A stretch of 64,000 nucleotides of DNA from assembly GCF_965208555.1 (NCBI RefSeq), contig NZ_OZ242342.1, positions 3,224,001-3,288,000 on the forward strand, in the 5' to 3' direction. Under the pieces are notes generated by a model. It ran no database searches. It was not told where the DNA came from and saw nothing but the letters and a program-made list of their open reading frames with translations. This stretch comes from Poriferisodalis sp965208555 (GTDB taxonomy: Bacteria > Actinomycetota > Acidimicrobiia > Acidimicrobiales > Poriferisodalaceae). A program made the translations under genes and the position numbers. Of the stretch, positions 41,513 through 50,008 are shown piece by piece (the stretch's first letter is position 1; each line of letters starts with the position of its first letter).

Positions 41513-43111
41513 TCAGTAGCCGACAGTGGCTCCGGTGAGCGCCCGGGGATCCGATGCGCCGGCAAGCATGCCGTCGTGTATCTCGATGAGATGCGCGTGT
41601 CCGTATGAGTTGTCATGCGGGCCGTCGACGCCCACCCGGTGACCGCGCTGGGCGAGGTCGGCGATGCTGTCGCTGCCTGCCCAGGCCGCGTTGCCTTCGA
41701 TGTACAGCTGGAGATTGCCGGGATCGGCCCAGGTGTCGAAGCCGGTTCCCTCGGCGGCGCCCCAACGCCAGCGACCCGAGCCGATGGCCGTAGCGGGCTC
41801 TTCGCCGAGGCACAGCGCTCGTGCCAGCACTTGCAGCAACACCTGCGGCTGGGCGTCGCCTCCCATGGTCCCCACGACCGAGCGGAGCGATCCGTCGGCG
41901 CGCTGGACCAGTGCCGGCGCGAGCGTGTGAGGAGGGCGCCGGCCAGGTCCGTACTCGGCCGGATGGCCTTCGACCAGATTGAAGCCGATGCCGCGGTTGT
42001 GCAGGCTGATCCGGTGCGTCGGGGTCCACAGCCCGATGCCCCAGCCTCCCGCATTGGACTGGATCAGCGAGACGCCCATTCGGTCCGCGTCCACGGCCGC
42101 GAGGTACATCGTGTCGCCGGTGCCGCTCCCGGCGCCGAGCGCCGCCGCCGCGTCAGGCAGGATCGCGGCGCGGCGAGGTGCGAGGCGCTCCGGCGCAATC
42201 AGCGCAGCACCGTCAGCATCGTCCCAGAGCACGGCGGGTCGATCCCAACCGGCCTGCTTGGCAGCTTCGGCCAGCAGGTGGGCGAACAGCGGATCATCGG
42301 GGTCTGCGGGCAGGTCCAGCTCGCATGCGATCCATGCGCCGGCGAGCGTGAGGTAACCCTGCGAGTTCGGCGGCACGGTCCACAGACGGTGTCCCCAAGC
42401 GTCGGCACGCAGCGGCGTCACCCATTCGGCCTGTGATCGAGCGAGGTCCGCCGCGCTGTACTCGCCGCCGCCCAGCTCGATGAGGTCGCGGCCGAAGTCG
42501 CCCCCGTAGTAGGCCTCCCGGCCGCCCTCGACGATCTCCCGCAGGGCAGCGGCGACGCCGGGCCGGGTGACGAGCTCGCCCGGCTGGCCCTGGGGTGAGT
42601 AGTCGTCAGTGTTCGCGACGCCGTCGAGCAAGGCAGCAGCGGCGGCGCCATGGAACGAGAGCGGGAAGCCGCTGCTCGCGAGGTCGATAGCCGGGGCAAG
42701 CACCTCCGCCAGGGGTGCCTGCCCGAACCGCTCGTGCAGGCTCATCCACCCGTCGACGCAGCCGGGCACTGGCACGCTGCGGATGTCGGAGCGGAAGCGC
42801 ATGCGGGTGCGGCCCTCGCCGCGCAGAGCCTCGGGATCGGCGCCGCTCCCGGCCCGGCCGCTTGCGTTCAGCGCTGCGGGGGCCGCGCCATCGGTGTGAT
42901 GGACGAGCGCCCACAGGTCGCCGCCCATGCCGCACATGTGCTGGGTGGTCACGGCAAGCACGGCAGAGGCCGCCACCGCTGCGTCTGCTGCCGAGCCGCC
43001 GGCCCGCAGCAGCGACACGCCGGCCTCGCTCGCGAGGTGGTCGACGCTGCACACCATGCCGCTGCGCGCGTACCGGGTAGCAAACGGCACCTGCGGCCGG
43101 GACTGACTCAT
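41513..43111 (-). CDS. Gamma-glutamyltransferase family protein
   Basis: 532 residues. MVCSVDHLASEAGVSLLRAG and GGSAADAAVAASAVLAV open the large-subunit part, followed by GMGGDLWALVHH. The self-cleavage and catalytic Thr334 sits in GTGDTMYLAAVD, then SLIQSNAGGWG and TLAPALVQRADGS with VGTMGGDAQPQVLLQ. In classical enzymes the site is TTHxSVVD; here Thr is followed by Met and Tyr, a variant found in acylase-like members. No signal peptide is visible, so a cytoplasmic role such as amide or acyl hydrolysis is likelier than glutathione breakdown outside the membrane. A -10 box seven bases before ATG 43111 sets the start. Confidence 0.87.
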   Translation of the reverse strand: MSQSRPQVPFATRYARSGMVCSVDHLASEAGVSLLRAGGSAADAAVAASAVLAVTTQHMCGMGGDLWALVHHTDGAAPAALNASGRAGSGADPEALRGEGRTRMRFRSDIRSVPVPGCVDGWMSLHERFGQAPLAEVLAPAIDLASSGFPLSFHGAAAAALLDGVANTDDYSPQGQPGELVTRPGVAAALREIVEGGREAYYGGDFGRDLIELGGGEYSAADLARSQAEWVTPLRADAWGHRLWTVPPNSQGYLTLAGAWIACELDLPADPDDPLFAHLLAEAAKQAGWDRPAVLWDDADGAALIAPERLAPRRAAILPDAAAALGAGSGTGDTMYLAAVDADRMGVSLIQSNAGGWGIGLWTPTHRISLHNRGIGFNLVEGHPAEYGPGRRPPHTLAPALVQRADGSLRSVVGTMGGDAQPQVLLQVLARALCLGEEPATAIGSGRWRWGAAEGTGFDTWADPGNLQLYIEGNAAWAGSDSIADLAQRGHRVGVDGPHDNSYGHAHLIEIHDGMLAGASDPRALTGATVGY

Positions 43112-43118
43112 AGCTCGA

Positions 43119-43124
43119 ACCGTA
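43119..43124 (-). promoter_or_regulatory. -10 box TACGGT (minus strand) of the gamma-glutamyltransferase gene
   Basis: Seven bases separate it from ATG 43111, with no Shine-Dalgarno. Confidence 0.5.
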
Positions 43125-43149
43125 GACGCGGCTGGGAACCAAGGAACGA

Positions 43150-43179
43150 GCTGTGGAGGGCGCCTGCCCCCTCCACAGC
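43150..43179 (-). terminator. Hairpin after the FAD oxidase gene
   Basis: Perfect 11-base arms at 43150-43160 (GCTGTGGAGGG) and 43169-43179 enclose an eight-base loop, 15 bases past the leftward stop at 43194. It should end the FAD oxidase transcript before the gamma-glutamyltransferase promoter. Confidence 0.55.
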
Positions 43180-43193
43180 GGGCGCGCGTTGGC

Positions 43194-44582
43194 TCAGGGC
43201 AGCAGGACGTTGGGATTGAGCAGGCCGGCGGGGTCGAGCGCCCGCTTGATGGCCCCGAACGCAGCCAGCTCGGCCTCGCTGCGGTTGAGATGCAGTTGGG
43301 AGAGCTTGGCGGTGCCGATGCCGTGCTCGGCTGAGATGCTGCCGCCGAGCTCGGCGACATAGTGCAGCACCGCGCCGTCGACTTCCTGGGCAGGCTCAGA
43401 CCCACCGGGGCCCAGCACGTTGACGTGCACGTTGCCGTCGCCGAGATGGCCGAACAGCAGCGGCCGGGCGTCGCGGTCGACCGCTCTGATGACGTCGGCG
43501 ACACCGTCGGTGAACTCGGCGAGGCGAGCGGCGGGCAGCGTCACATCCAGCTTGTGGGGAATGCCCGCAGCGGAGATGGCCTCGGTGACGTTCTCGCGGA
43601 ATGCCCACAGCCGCTGGCGTGACCCCGGATCGAGCGCCACCGCCGCATCGACGAGGAGGTCGTCCAATTCGGCGACGGCAGCGCCCAGCTCGTCGCTGGG
43701 ATCGGTGCGCGCGGCAGCCTCCGCGACGAGCCATGCTGCGCCGTCGCCGAGGGTGCCGACAGGAGGGGTGACGCCCAAGTGCTCCGAGACGAGTGCCATG
43801 GCCCCGTCGAACACAGCTTCCAGTGCATGCAGGGAGGCGACGCTGCGACGCAGCGCCGCTGCTGCGCTGACTGCATCGGCTGCCGTCCTGAAGGCCAGCA
43901 GGGCCGTCGCACGCTCAGGCTGGGTGGGGTGCAGCCGCAGCCGCACCCGCGTGATGATGCCGAGCGTGCCCTCGCTGCCAGCCAGCAGGCTCCCGAGGTC
44001 GTAGCCGGTGTTGTCCTTTTCCAGGCCGGCGAGATGGCTCACGACAGTGCCGTTGGCAAGCACCGCTTCGATGCCGACAACTTGAGCGCGCATGGCGCCA
44101 TAGCGCAGGACGTTGATGCCGCCCGCGTTGGTGGCCACCATCCCGCCGACCGTGGCCGACTCACGCGCTGCCAAGTCCACGCCGACGCTGAGCCCAGACG
44201 CGGCGACGTGCGCTTGGGCATCGGTCAGCGTCACGCCCGCACCCAGCGTCACCTGCGACGCGAGCTCGTCCACCGGCTCGCAGGCGGCGAGCCGCCGCAT
44301 CGACAGCACGGCTTCTCCGGCGAGCGGCACGCTGCCGCCCACGAGGCCCGTGTTGCCCCCCTGGGGCACCACGGCAACGTGAGCCGCCGCCAGCACGCCC
44401 ATCACGGCGGCGGTCTCGGCGGTGTCGCCTGGCCGGACGACCAGCGGTGTCGAACCGGCGAAGCGGCGGGTCCAGTCGATCGCGTAGCCAGCGGTGATCT
44501 CCGGATCGCTGAGCACGTGAGCCGGTCCCACGATGTCCGCCAGCTCGTCCATGACGGCGGGAGCGATCGCGACGGCGCTCAT
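43194..44582 (-). CDS. FAD-binding oxidase, GlcD/D-lactate dehydrogenase type
   Basis: 462 residues. The PP-loop FAD domain has VVPQGGNTGLVGGSVP and ESATVGGMVATNAGGINVLRYG, and the C-terminal cap has LLFGHLGDGNVHVNVL and SAEHGIGTAKLSQL, with the metal-binding His residues. It oxidises a 2-hydroxy acid such as D-lactate, D-2-hydroxyglutarate or glycolate to the keto acid. Unlike glcD at 52480, it has no GlcE/GlcF genes beside it, so it probably works alone. Its start overlaps the stop of the glycerophosphodiesterase gene by four bases. Confidence 0.88.
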   Translation of the reverse strand: MSAVAIAPAVMDELADIVGPAHVLSDPEITAGYAIDWTRRFAGSTPLVVRPGDTAETAAVMGVLAAAHVAVVPQGGNTGLVGGSVPLAGEAVLSMRRLAACEPVDELASQVTLGAGVTLTDAQAHVAASGLSVGVDLAARESATVGGMVATNAGGINVLRYGAMRAQVVGIEAVLANGTVVSHLAGLEKDNTGYDLGSLLAGSEGTLGIITRVRLRLHPTQPERATALLAFRTAADAVSAAAALRRSVASLHALEAVFDGAMALVSEHLGVTPPVGTLGDGAAWLVAEAAARTDPSDELGAAVAELDDLLVDAAVALDPGSRQRLWAFRENVTEAISAAGIPHKLDVTLPAARLAEFTDGVADVIRAVDRDARPLLFGHLGDGNVHVNVLGPGGSEPAQEVDGAVLHYVAELGGSISAEHGIGTAKLSQLHLNRSEAELAAFGAIKRALDPAGLLNPNVLLP

Positions 44583-45415
44583 GTGCCGGCCTCGCCGCCG
44601 GCGGGCCAGACCCCGCGTTCGGCCATGACCTCGAGCAGCACTCTCGGCTCGTCGGTCATGATGCCGTCGACCCCGATGTCGAGGAGACGGCCCATCTCGA
44701 CGGGATCGTCGATGGTCCAGATGTACACCGCCACTCCCGCGCGGTGAGCGTGCTGGACGAAGCGGCGGGTTGCAAGCGGGATCGGTCCTTGCCGGAGCGG
44801 GATCGAAGCGATGCGTCCCCGGAACGGGCGATCGCGCCGCTGCGGGCGGGTCGTGCCTGAACGTGGTCGCCGGTTGGACCGGGCCCGGGCCCGAAGCCCG
44901 GCAGCACTCAGCAGCCTCAGCCGGGCGATCTCGCGTGGGCTGAAGCTGAGGCAGACCGCGTCGCCGAAGGCCTTGTCGAGGCGCTCCAGGCGTTCGTCAG
45001 AGAAGGAGCCGACACAGACGCGGTCCAGCACGCCCGGCCCCCTCAGCGCCTCGATGAGCGGTTCGACCGCCGCATCGGCCTTGGGGTCGATGCTGATCCG
45101 CACATCGTCGAATGCACCGAGCAGCTCTTCGAGCCGGGGGATCGGCTCGCCGCCCACGCGAGCCACCGACACCTCGCTCCACGTCATCTCCGAGATCCGC
45201 CCCGTGCCATCGGAGACCGGTGCGAGCTCGTCGTCGTGAAAGACGGCGAGCACGCCGTCGGCGGTGGCCTGCACGTCGGTTTCCAGGAAGCGGTAGCCGA
45301 GTCCGACGGCACCCTCGAACGCGGCCATCGTATTCTGCGGCCACGCAGCACTGCCGCCTCGATGGGCGATCGGCACCGGCCCGGCTTCGTCCAGGAAGGG
45401 ATGCGCCGAGGTCAC
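44579..45415 (-). CDS. Glycerophosphodiester phosphodiesterase family protein
   Basis: 278 residues. The catalytic regions are IAHRGGSAAWPQNTMAAF, ETDVQATADGVLAVFHDDEL and RISIDPKA, and the barrel closes with AVYIWTIDDP and GVDGIMTDEP. Such enzymes cut glycerophosphodiesters into glycerol-3-phosphate and an alcohol. Residues 170-205 are unusually Arg-rich (RARARSNRRPRSG); the frame reads through to typical sequence (PLATRRFVQHAHRAG), so I do not see a frameshift. GTG 45415 has a GATACT box six bases upstream. It is co-translated with the FAD oxidase. Confidence 0.85.
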   Translation of the reverse strand: MTSAHPFLDEAGPVPIAHRGGSAAWPQNTMAAFEGAVGLGYRFLETDVQATADGVLAVFHDDELAPVSDGTGRISEMTWSEVSVARVGGEPIPRLEELLGAFDDVRISIDPKADAAVEPLIEALRGPGVLDRVCVGSFSDERLERLDKAFGDAVCLSFSPREIARLRLLSAAGLRARARSNRRPRSGTTRPQRRDRPFRGRIASIPLRQGPIPLATRRFVQHAHRAGVAVYIWTIDDPVEMGRLLDIGVDGIMTDEPRVLLEVMAERGVWPAGGEAGT

Positions 45416-45421
45416 AGCGCA

Positions 45422-45427
45422 AGTATC
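45422..45427 (-). promoter_or_regulatory. -10 box GATACT (minus strand) of the glycerophosphodiesterase gene
   Basis: Six bases separate it from GTG 45415. It starts the two-gene transcript running leftward to the hairpin at 43150. Confidence 0.4.
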
Positions 45428-45503
45428 GCCGCTCGCCTCCCCGCTGCATGGGCCCAGAGCCCCGGGGCTCAGCCTCGGAGATGGAGCGCGGCGCCGTCAC
45501 CGG

Positions 45504-45509
45504 TACCGT
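45504..45509 (+). promoter_or_regulatory. -10 box TACCGT, leaderless start of the SirB1-like gene
   Basis: Seven bases separate it from ATG 45517, supporting that start over the in-frame ATG at 45481. Confidence 0.5.
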
Positions 45510-45516
45510 CACGTCG

Positions 45517-46332
45517 ATGTCAGACGGCGAAGAGGCAGAAGGCCAGTCCGGCAGTCACCTGTCGTCGGCGGACGCGTTCGCCGAGTGGGCGGCCAGCGAG
45601 CCGGTGCCGCTCGACCGGGCGGCCTTGGCCATCGCCGCCCACTGCCGGTCGGACCCGGTGGATGAGGCTGCGGCGCTGGCCGAACTGGACCGTCTGGGTG
45701 CCTCGGTGCGCGAGCCCACCCCGGACGCTGTCGTCGAGCTGCTCTTCGACCAGGAGGGCTTCGGTCCGAACCGGGATCGCTTCGCAGATCCGGCGAACAG
45801 CTACCTGGACCTGGTCGTCTCACGACGGCTCGGCATCCCCATCACGCTTGCCGTGGTCACCATCGAGGTGGCTCGCCGGGCGGGTGTCATGCTGCACGGG
45901 GTCGGCATGCCAGGCCATTTCCTGGTCGGCACACCCGAGCCGGAGGCGTTCATCGATGCGTTCGACGGCTGCATCATCGACCGGGCTGGCGCCGCTGCGA
46001 TCTTCGCTCGCTTCGAATCACGTCAGGCATTCGACGATTCGTTCCTGCAGCCGACACCGCCCGAGGCGATCCTGCTGCGCATGCTGAACAACCTGCGCAC
46101 GCTGCACCTGCGCCAGCCCGATGCGCCATCGCTGCTCGCCGTTCTGGAGTTGTTGACCAAGCTGCCGGGCTGCCCGCCCGACGAGTTCGTGCGGCTCAGC
46201 CAAGCGCTCGCGACGCTGGGACGGCCCGACGAGGGTGCACGAGCGCTGGAAGACGCCGCAGACCGGTTCGACGGCCGTGACGGTGAGCACCTGCGGCACG
46301 CTGCGACGCGCCTGTGGGCACAGCTGAACTAG
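45517..46332 (+). CDS. SirB1/transglutaminase-like protein with TPR-like C-terminus
   Basis: 271 residues. The core FADPANSYLDLVVSRRLGIP, ITLAVVTIEVARRAGVMLHG and GMPGHFLVGT matches the SirB1 N-terminal transglutaminase-like family (YchA/PSMD-type), with the Cys-equivalent absent as in most members. The C-terminal 80 residues (LRMLNNLRTLHLRQPD and following) form TPR-like helices. The E. coli homologue is uncharacterised. The gene converges with the phosphatase gene over a candidate terminator and starts from its own -10 box. Confidence 0.82.
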   Translation: MSDGEEAEGQSGSHLSSADAFAEWAASEPVPLDRAALAIAAHCRSDPVDEAAALAELDRLGASVREPTPDAVVELLFDQEGFGPNRDRFADPANSYLDLVVSRRLGIPITLAVVTIEVARRAGVMLHGVGMPGHFLVGTPEPEAFIDAFDGCIIDRAGAAAIFARFESRQAFDDSFLQPTPPEAILLRMLNNLRTLHLRQPDAPSLLAVLELLTKLPGCPPDEFVRLSQALATLGRPDEGARALEDAADRFDGRDGEHLRHAATRLWAQLN

Positions 46333-46340
46333 GCCGCCAC

Positions 46341-46371
46341 AGCCCGGGGGCCGGCACCGGCAGCGCGGGCT
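46341..46371. terminator. Nested hairpin between convergent genes
   Basis: An outer AGCCCG (46341-46346) pairs with CGGGCT (46366-46371), and an inner GCCGG (46350-46354) with CCGGC (46357-46361). It spans the gap between the stops at 46332 and 46370 and could serve both strands. Confidence 0.4.
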
Positions 46372-46987
46372 ACAAGCCGATGGCTAGGTCGGGACGGCCC
46401 CGCAGGTGGGTGCGTTCGTTGACCGACAGCACGCTGCGGTGGCCGTGACTTGACGCGAACACGCGCGTGACCGAGGTGTAATCCACGTCGAATCTCAAGA
46501 ACGTGTCCGGATCGAAACCCAGGCACCGCGCCAGATAGGCGTTCACCACGCCGCCATGGCACGCCAGCGCCACCCGCTGGCTGCGGTGGTCGGCGACGAT
46601 CTGGTCGACGGCGTGGTTGACCGTGGCAATGAACTGCGCGGTGCGCTGGACGTCCCCGAACGAGCCGGTCGCCAACTCGTCCCAGCGCTCCCGGTCGGTC
46701 TCCTTGAGCACTTCCATGGGCACGTACGCCGGCGAGTCACGGTCGAACTCGCTCAGCCCGTCGCGCACTGCCGGTTCGAGGCCAGTCGCTTCGGTGATCG
46801 CCTGGGCCGTCTGCACTGCCCGGCGCATCGGGCTGCTGTACAACGCATCGATGCCTATCTCGGCGAGCCATCCGGCGACCGCTGCGGCCTGCTGCTGACC
46901 GGTTTCCGACAAGGGTGGATCTGCAGGCTGACCGTCGTGCCGCACGACTCGCTCGGGCTGGCCGTGGCGGACGAAGACGAGTTCCAC
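46370..46987 (-). CDS. Histidine phosphatase family protein
   Basis: 205 residues. The N-terminal LVFVRHGQPERV holds the phospho-accepting His (RHG), LYSSPMRRAVQTAQ follows, and the second catalytic His lies in LACHGGVVNAYLA. This is the phosphoglycerate mutase-like fold; sugar phosphates or nucleotides are typical substrates, but this member is not assigned. GTG 46987 is chosen because the fold begins there and a TAGGGT box lies eight bases upstream. It is divergent from pyruvate kinase. Confidence 0.88.
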   Translation of the reverse strand: MELVFVRHGQPERVVRHDGQPADPPLSETGQQQAAAVAGWLAEIGIDALYSSPMRRAVQTAQAITEATGLEPAVRDGLSEFDRDSPAYVPMEVLKETDRERWDELATGSFGDVQRTAQFIATVNHAVDQIVADHRSQRVALACHGGVVNAYLARCLGFDPDTFLRFDVDYTSVTRVFASSHGHRSVLSVNERTHLRGRPDLAIGL

Positions 46988-46995
46988 GGCGGGTG

Positions 46996-47001
46996 ACCCT
47001 A
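46996..47001 (-). promoter_or_regulatory. -10 box TAGGGT (minus strand) of the histidine phosphatase gene
   Basis: Eight bases separate it from GTG 46987. Confidence 0.45.
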
Positions 47002-47076
47002 GAGGCTGTGCGGACTGGCGCAGCATCTGGCGCTGGCGCTGGCGAAATCGATGATGGGGTGCCTTGACGGGAGCGG

Positions 47077-47082
47077 TACCGT
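47077..47082 (+). promoter_or_regulatory. -10 box TACCGT upstream of pyruvate kinase
   Basis: Eight bases separate it from ATG 47091, again with no Shine-Dalgarno between. Confidence 0.45.
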
Positions 47083-47090
47083 GGTGACAC

Positions 47091-48524
47091 ATGGCAAGAC
47101 GGACCAAGATCATCGCCAGCGTCGGACCAGCCTGCAACGACGAGGCGACCATGACAGCCATGATCGAAGCAGGCGTCGATGTCTGGCGTCTCGGATTGGC
47201 GCACGGTTCGCTCGACGAGCAGGTCGAGACGTTCCGGCGGCTGCGCGCTGTATCGGAAGAGTCCGGACGGCATATCGGGATCCTCGTGGACCTGCCGGGT
47301 CCCAAGGTGCGCTGCAAGCCGTTCCCCGAGGGCGGCTGCGACGTCGCTCAAGACGCGTTGCTCACGCTCGCCATTGACGGCGACGCCAGCACCGCCGATC
47401 GGCTCGTCGTCGACTACGAGGGATTGCTGACCGACGTGGGCCCGGGTGACCGGCTGTCGTTCGGCGACGGCAACGTCGTGCTGGTGGTCGAGGACCGCGC
47501 CTCCAACGCCCTCAAGACCCGCGTGCTGCACGGCGGGCACCTCGAAGGCCGACCCGGTCTGCATGTCGACTCGTCCAAACTGCGCATGAGCACGCCGACC
47601 CCCCAGGACCTGAAGCTGGCGGACACATTCATCGACCTGGGCACCGACATGGTCGCGCTGTCGTTCGTCCGTTCGGCACATGACATGCGGCGCCTGGGCG
47701 TCGAGCCCCATCCGCGCGGCCCGCTGCTGGTGGCCAAGATCGAGACCAATGCTGCTGTGGAGAACCTCGACGGGATCATCGAGTCCTCTTCGGCAGTCAT
47801 GGTGGCGCGCGGCGACCTGGGTGCGGAGTGCGACATCGAGGAATTGCCTCACTTGCAGAAGCGCATCATCGAGGCCTGCGTCGCTCACGGCCGGCCGGCC
47901 ATCACTGCGACTCAGATGCTGGAGTCGCTGCTGCATTCGCCCGTACCGACGCGCGCCGAGGCCTCCGACATCGCCAATGCGGTGTTCGACGGCACCTCGG
48001 CAGTCATGCTGAGCGGCGAGACGGCGATCGGCCACGATCCGGTGAACGCCGTGCGGACGATGGCGCGCATCACCGAGCGCGCCGACGAGCGTTTCGATTA
48101 CGAGGCGTGGTGGAACCGGCTGCTGTCGGTGCGCCGGCTGGACGAACGCGCTGCTGACTACCTTCGCGTGACCGACGGCATCACCCAGTCGGCGTCACGG
48201 CTGGCGACCGAGCTGGGCGCTCAAGCCATCATCTGCCTGAGCCGGTCGGGGTTCACCGCCCGCAGCATGGCCAGGTTCCGTCCGTCGATGCCGCTGCTGG
48301 GTCTCACGCCCGAGCCTCGCACTGCGATGCAGCTCTCGCTGTCCTGGGGGACGCGCCCGCTGGTCTTCGGTGAACGATTGACCCCTGCCGAATCAGCCCT
48401 CGAAGCGGTGCACGCAGCGTCGCGTACCGGCCTCGTCCGCAGCGGCGACATGGTCGTGGTGGTGTCGGGCTCGAGCCCTGAGACACACGCCACCGACAAC
48501 CTGCGCGCCATGCGCGTGCCCTGA
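47091..48524 (+). CDS. pyk: Pyruvate kinase
   Basis: 477 residues, full length. The catalytic Lys is in VAKIETNAAVENLDGI, the Mg/Pi segment in MVARGDLGAECDIEE, and the PK signature continues through TATQMLESLLHSPVPTRAEA and AVMLSGETAIGHDP. It turns phosphoenolpyruvate and ADP into pyruvate and ATP. The K+ site is changed: the usual RxNFSHG is RLGLAHG (Gly35, Ala37), and the usual DTKGPEIR is DLPGPKVR with Lys72 in place of Glu. A Lys there is the mark of K+-independent pyruvate kinases. The gene converges with a small membrane protein gene. Confidence 0.92.
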   Translation: MARRTKIIASVGPACNDEATMTAMIEAGVDVWRLGLAHGSLDEQVETFRRLRAVSEESGRHIGILVDLPGPKVRCKPFPEGGCDVAQDALLTLAIDGDASTADRLVVDYEGLLTDVGPGDRLSFGDGNVVLVVEDRASNALKTRVLHGGHLEGRPGLHVDSSKLRMSTPTPQDLKLADTFIDLGTDMVALSFVRSAHDMRRLGVEPHPRGPLLVAKIETNAAVENLDGIIESSSAVMVARGDLGAECDIEELPHLQKRIIEACVAHGRPAITATQMLESLLHSPVPTRAEASDIANAVFDGTSAVMLSGETAIGHDPVNAVRTMARITERADERFDYEAWWNRLLSVRRLDERAADYLRVTDGITQSASRLATELGAQAIICLSRSGFTARSMARFRPSMPLLGLTPEPRTAMQLSLSWGTRPLVFGERLTPAESALEAVHAASRTGLVRSGDMVVVVSGSSPETHATDNLRAMRVP

Positions 48525-48543
48525 GAGGGAAGCACCGGGCGGG

Positions 48544-48855
48544 TCAGCCGGTGTCGATGTCGATATCGACATCTATACGGCCGGGGTCGATGCGGTCGGG
48601 CCCGCACAGCGGGTTGGAAGGCACCTGCACCGTGCGGCCGAAGACATCGCACGAGCAGGTCTCCTGGCAGTCCCGCAACCCCGACCATTGCACAGCCAGC
48701 ACCGCTGCGACGCCGATCAGCACCACCGAGATCAGCACGGCCAACGCCAGCCTGCGCATCCACCGGAGCACGACGATGGCTGCGACCACCAGTGAGGCGA
48801 TCCCGCCGACCAGAGCGATGCTGAGACGGTCGGCATCGAGCCATTCGGGCAGCAC
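48544..48855 (-). CDS. Small predicted membrane protein
   Basis: 103 residues. Two hydrophobic segments (IALVGGIASLVVAAIVV and ALAVLISVVLIGVAAVL) are joined by a short basic turn, RWMRR. The C-terminal tail has four Cys (DCQETCSCDVFG and PLCGPD) and an acidic end, DVDIDIDTG. The Cys could bind metal or form disulfides if the tail is outside. I do not recognise a family. A TACTCT box eight bases before GTG 48855 supports expression. Confidence 0.6.
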   Translation of the reverse strand: MLPEWLDADRLSIALVGGIASLVVAAIVVLRWMRRLALAVLISVVLIGVAAVLAVQWSGLRDCQETCSCDVFGRTVQVPSNPLCGPDRIDPGRIDVDIDIDTG

Positions 48856-48863
48856 TCCATCAG

Positions 48864-48869
48864 AGAGTA
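48864..48869 (-). promoter_or_regulatory. -10 box TACTCT (minus strand) of the small membrane protein gene
   Basis: Eight bases separate it from GTG 48855. Confidence 0.35.
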
Positions 48870-48968
48870 CGCAGCGTCCCGGCGGCTCCCGGGGATCGCT
48901 CCCGGGCCAGTGACAAGGCGCTCAGTAGAGTCGAGGTGGCTCGTACGACGCTTCCCGAGGATCCACGC

Positions 48969-49433
48969 ATGGCGGCCACACCCATAGACCTGCGTCCGGG
49001 CGGCCTGCCCGAGACAGTGCTGGATCCGGCTCCTCCCGCTGCCGTCGCGGCATGGGAAGCGGCGATGGCTCAGCCGGCGGCCGAACGGGGCACGGCGCTT
49101 TCGGAGGTCGCAGCCCGCTGGCCGAGACTGCTGGAGGCTTGGTCGGAACTCGGGCGCTGGGCGGCGAGCGAGGGCCGGCACATCGAGGCCTACGCCTATT
49201 GCCGGGTCGGGTACCACCGAGGACTCGACGCGCTGCGCGCCGCCGGCTGGCGCGGCAGCGGCTACGTCCGCTGGGCGGAGCACACCAACAGCGGCTTCCT
49301 GTGGTCGCTGCTGGGCCTGGGGCGCTGTGCTGAGGCGATCGGCGAGCAGGACGAGGCCGACAGGTGTGCCGGCTTCCTGACGCAGCTCGACCCGGGCGGC
49401 GAGCCATCGACGGGTGAGTGGCCGCAGGCGTGA
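48969..49433 (+). CDS. DUF3151 family protein
   Basis: 154 residues. WSELGRWAASEGRHIEAYAY, RVGYHRGLDALRAAGWRGSG and NSGFLWSLLGLGRCAEAIGE followed by DEADRCAGFL match DUF3151, a conserved actinobacterial helical protein of unknown role often encoded near glycolytic genes; pyruvate kinase is 445 bases away. ATG 48969 begins the family region and has CCGAGG upstream; GTG 48936 is an alternative start with TAGAGT (48926-48931) just before it. It overlaps mobA by four bases. Confidence 0.82.
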   Translation: MAATPIDLRPGGLPETVLDPAPPAAVAAWEAAMAQPAAERGTALSEVAARWPRLLEAWSELGRWAASEGRHIEAYAYCRVGYHRGLDALRAAGWRGSGYVRWAEHTNSGFLWSLLGLGRCAEAIGEQDEADRCAGFLTQLDPGGEPSTGEWPQA

Positions 49434-50008
49434 GGTCCGCCGGCGTCGTGCTGTGCGGCGGTGCATCCACGCGCATGGGCAGCGACAAGGCCGGCCTCGT
49501 GCTGGCAGGGCGGCCACTGGCGCTGTGGGTGGCCGACGCCCTGAGGGCCGCGGGAGCGGACCCGGTCGTGGCACAAGGCGGCGATCCGCCGCCGCCCCTC
49601 GTGGCCGAACCCGACAGCTCGCCGAGCGCAGGACCGCTCGCGGGCCTTGTCGATGCGCTGGAGCGCCACGGCAATGTGCTCGTGTGCCCGACAGATGTGC
49701 CGACAGTGCCTGCGGAACTGCTCGCGGCTCTGATTGAACGCGCCCACAGCACGGGCGCGCCGGTGGTGCTGGCTCGCAGCGACCGCCCAGAACCGCTCAT
49801 CGGCCATTACGCCCGCGAATCGCTCACGATGCTGCGGACCGGCCTGCAGGCCGGTGCGCGAGGACCCAAGGCTGCCATCGACATCGAGAGCGTCCCGACT
49901 GTGGCGGCGGCCGCGTCTGATGTCCTGAACGTGAACACGCCCGCCGATCTCGCTGCAGCCGAGGCGATCTTGGCGGCTCGTGATGCTGGGCAGCCCGGAG
50001 CGAGGTGA
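49430..50008 (+). CDS. mobA: Molybdenum cofactor nucleotidyltransferase, MobA/MocA type
   Basis: 192 residues. The nucleotide-binding signature VVLCGGASTRMGSDK is clear, with GPLAGLVDAL, LVCPTDVPTVP (metal-binding Asp) and the C-terminal NVNTPADLAAAE. It should attach GMP or CMP to molybdopterin. CoxL-type enzymes use the cytosine form, so a MocA-like specificity that serves the CoxL-like protein at 6534 is possible, but the sequence does not decide. GTG 49430 overlaps the DUF3151 stop, and its own stop overlaps the next start, so three genes are translationally coupled. Confidence 0.85.
   Translation: MRSAGVVLCGGASTRMGSDKAGLVLAGRPLALWVADALRAAGADPVVAQGGDPPPPLVAEPDSSPSAGPLAGLVDALERHGNVLVCPTDVPTVPAELLAALIERAHSTGAPVVLARSDRPEPLIGHYARESLTMLRTGLQAGARGPKAAIDIESVPTVAAAASDVLNVNTPADLAAAEAILAARDAGQPGAR

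Noticed and set aside
44800..44920. Possible frameshift in the glycerophosphodiesterase (Arg-rich stretch)
   Set aside because: The same frame resumes typical family sequence at the expected spacing; no other frame fits better.
47064..47082. TTGACG plus TACCGT as a classic -35/-10 promoter for pyruvate kinase
   Set aside because: Only seven bases separate the two hexamers, far short of the needed 16-18; only the -10 box is kept.
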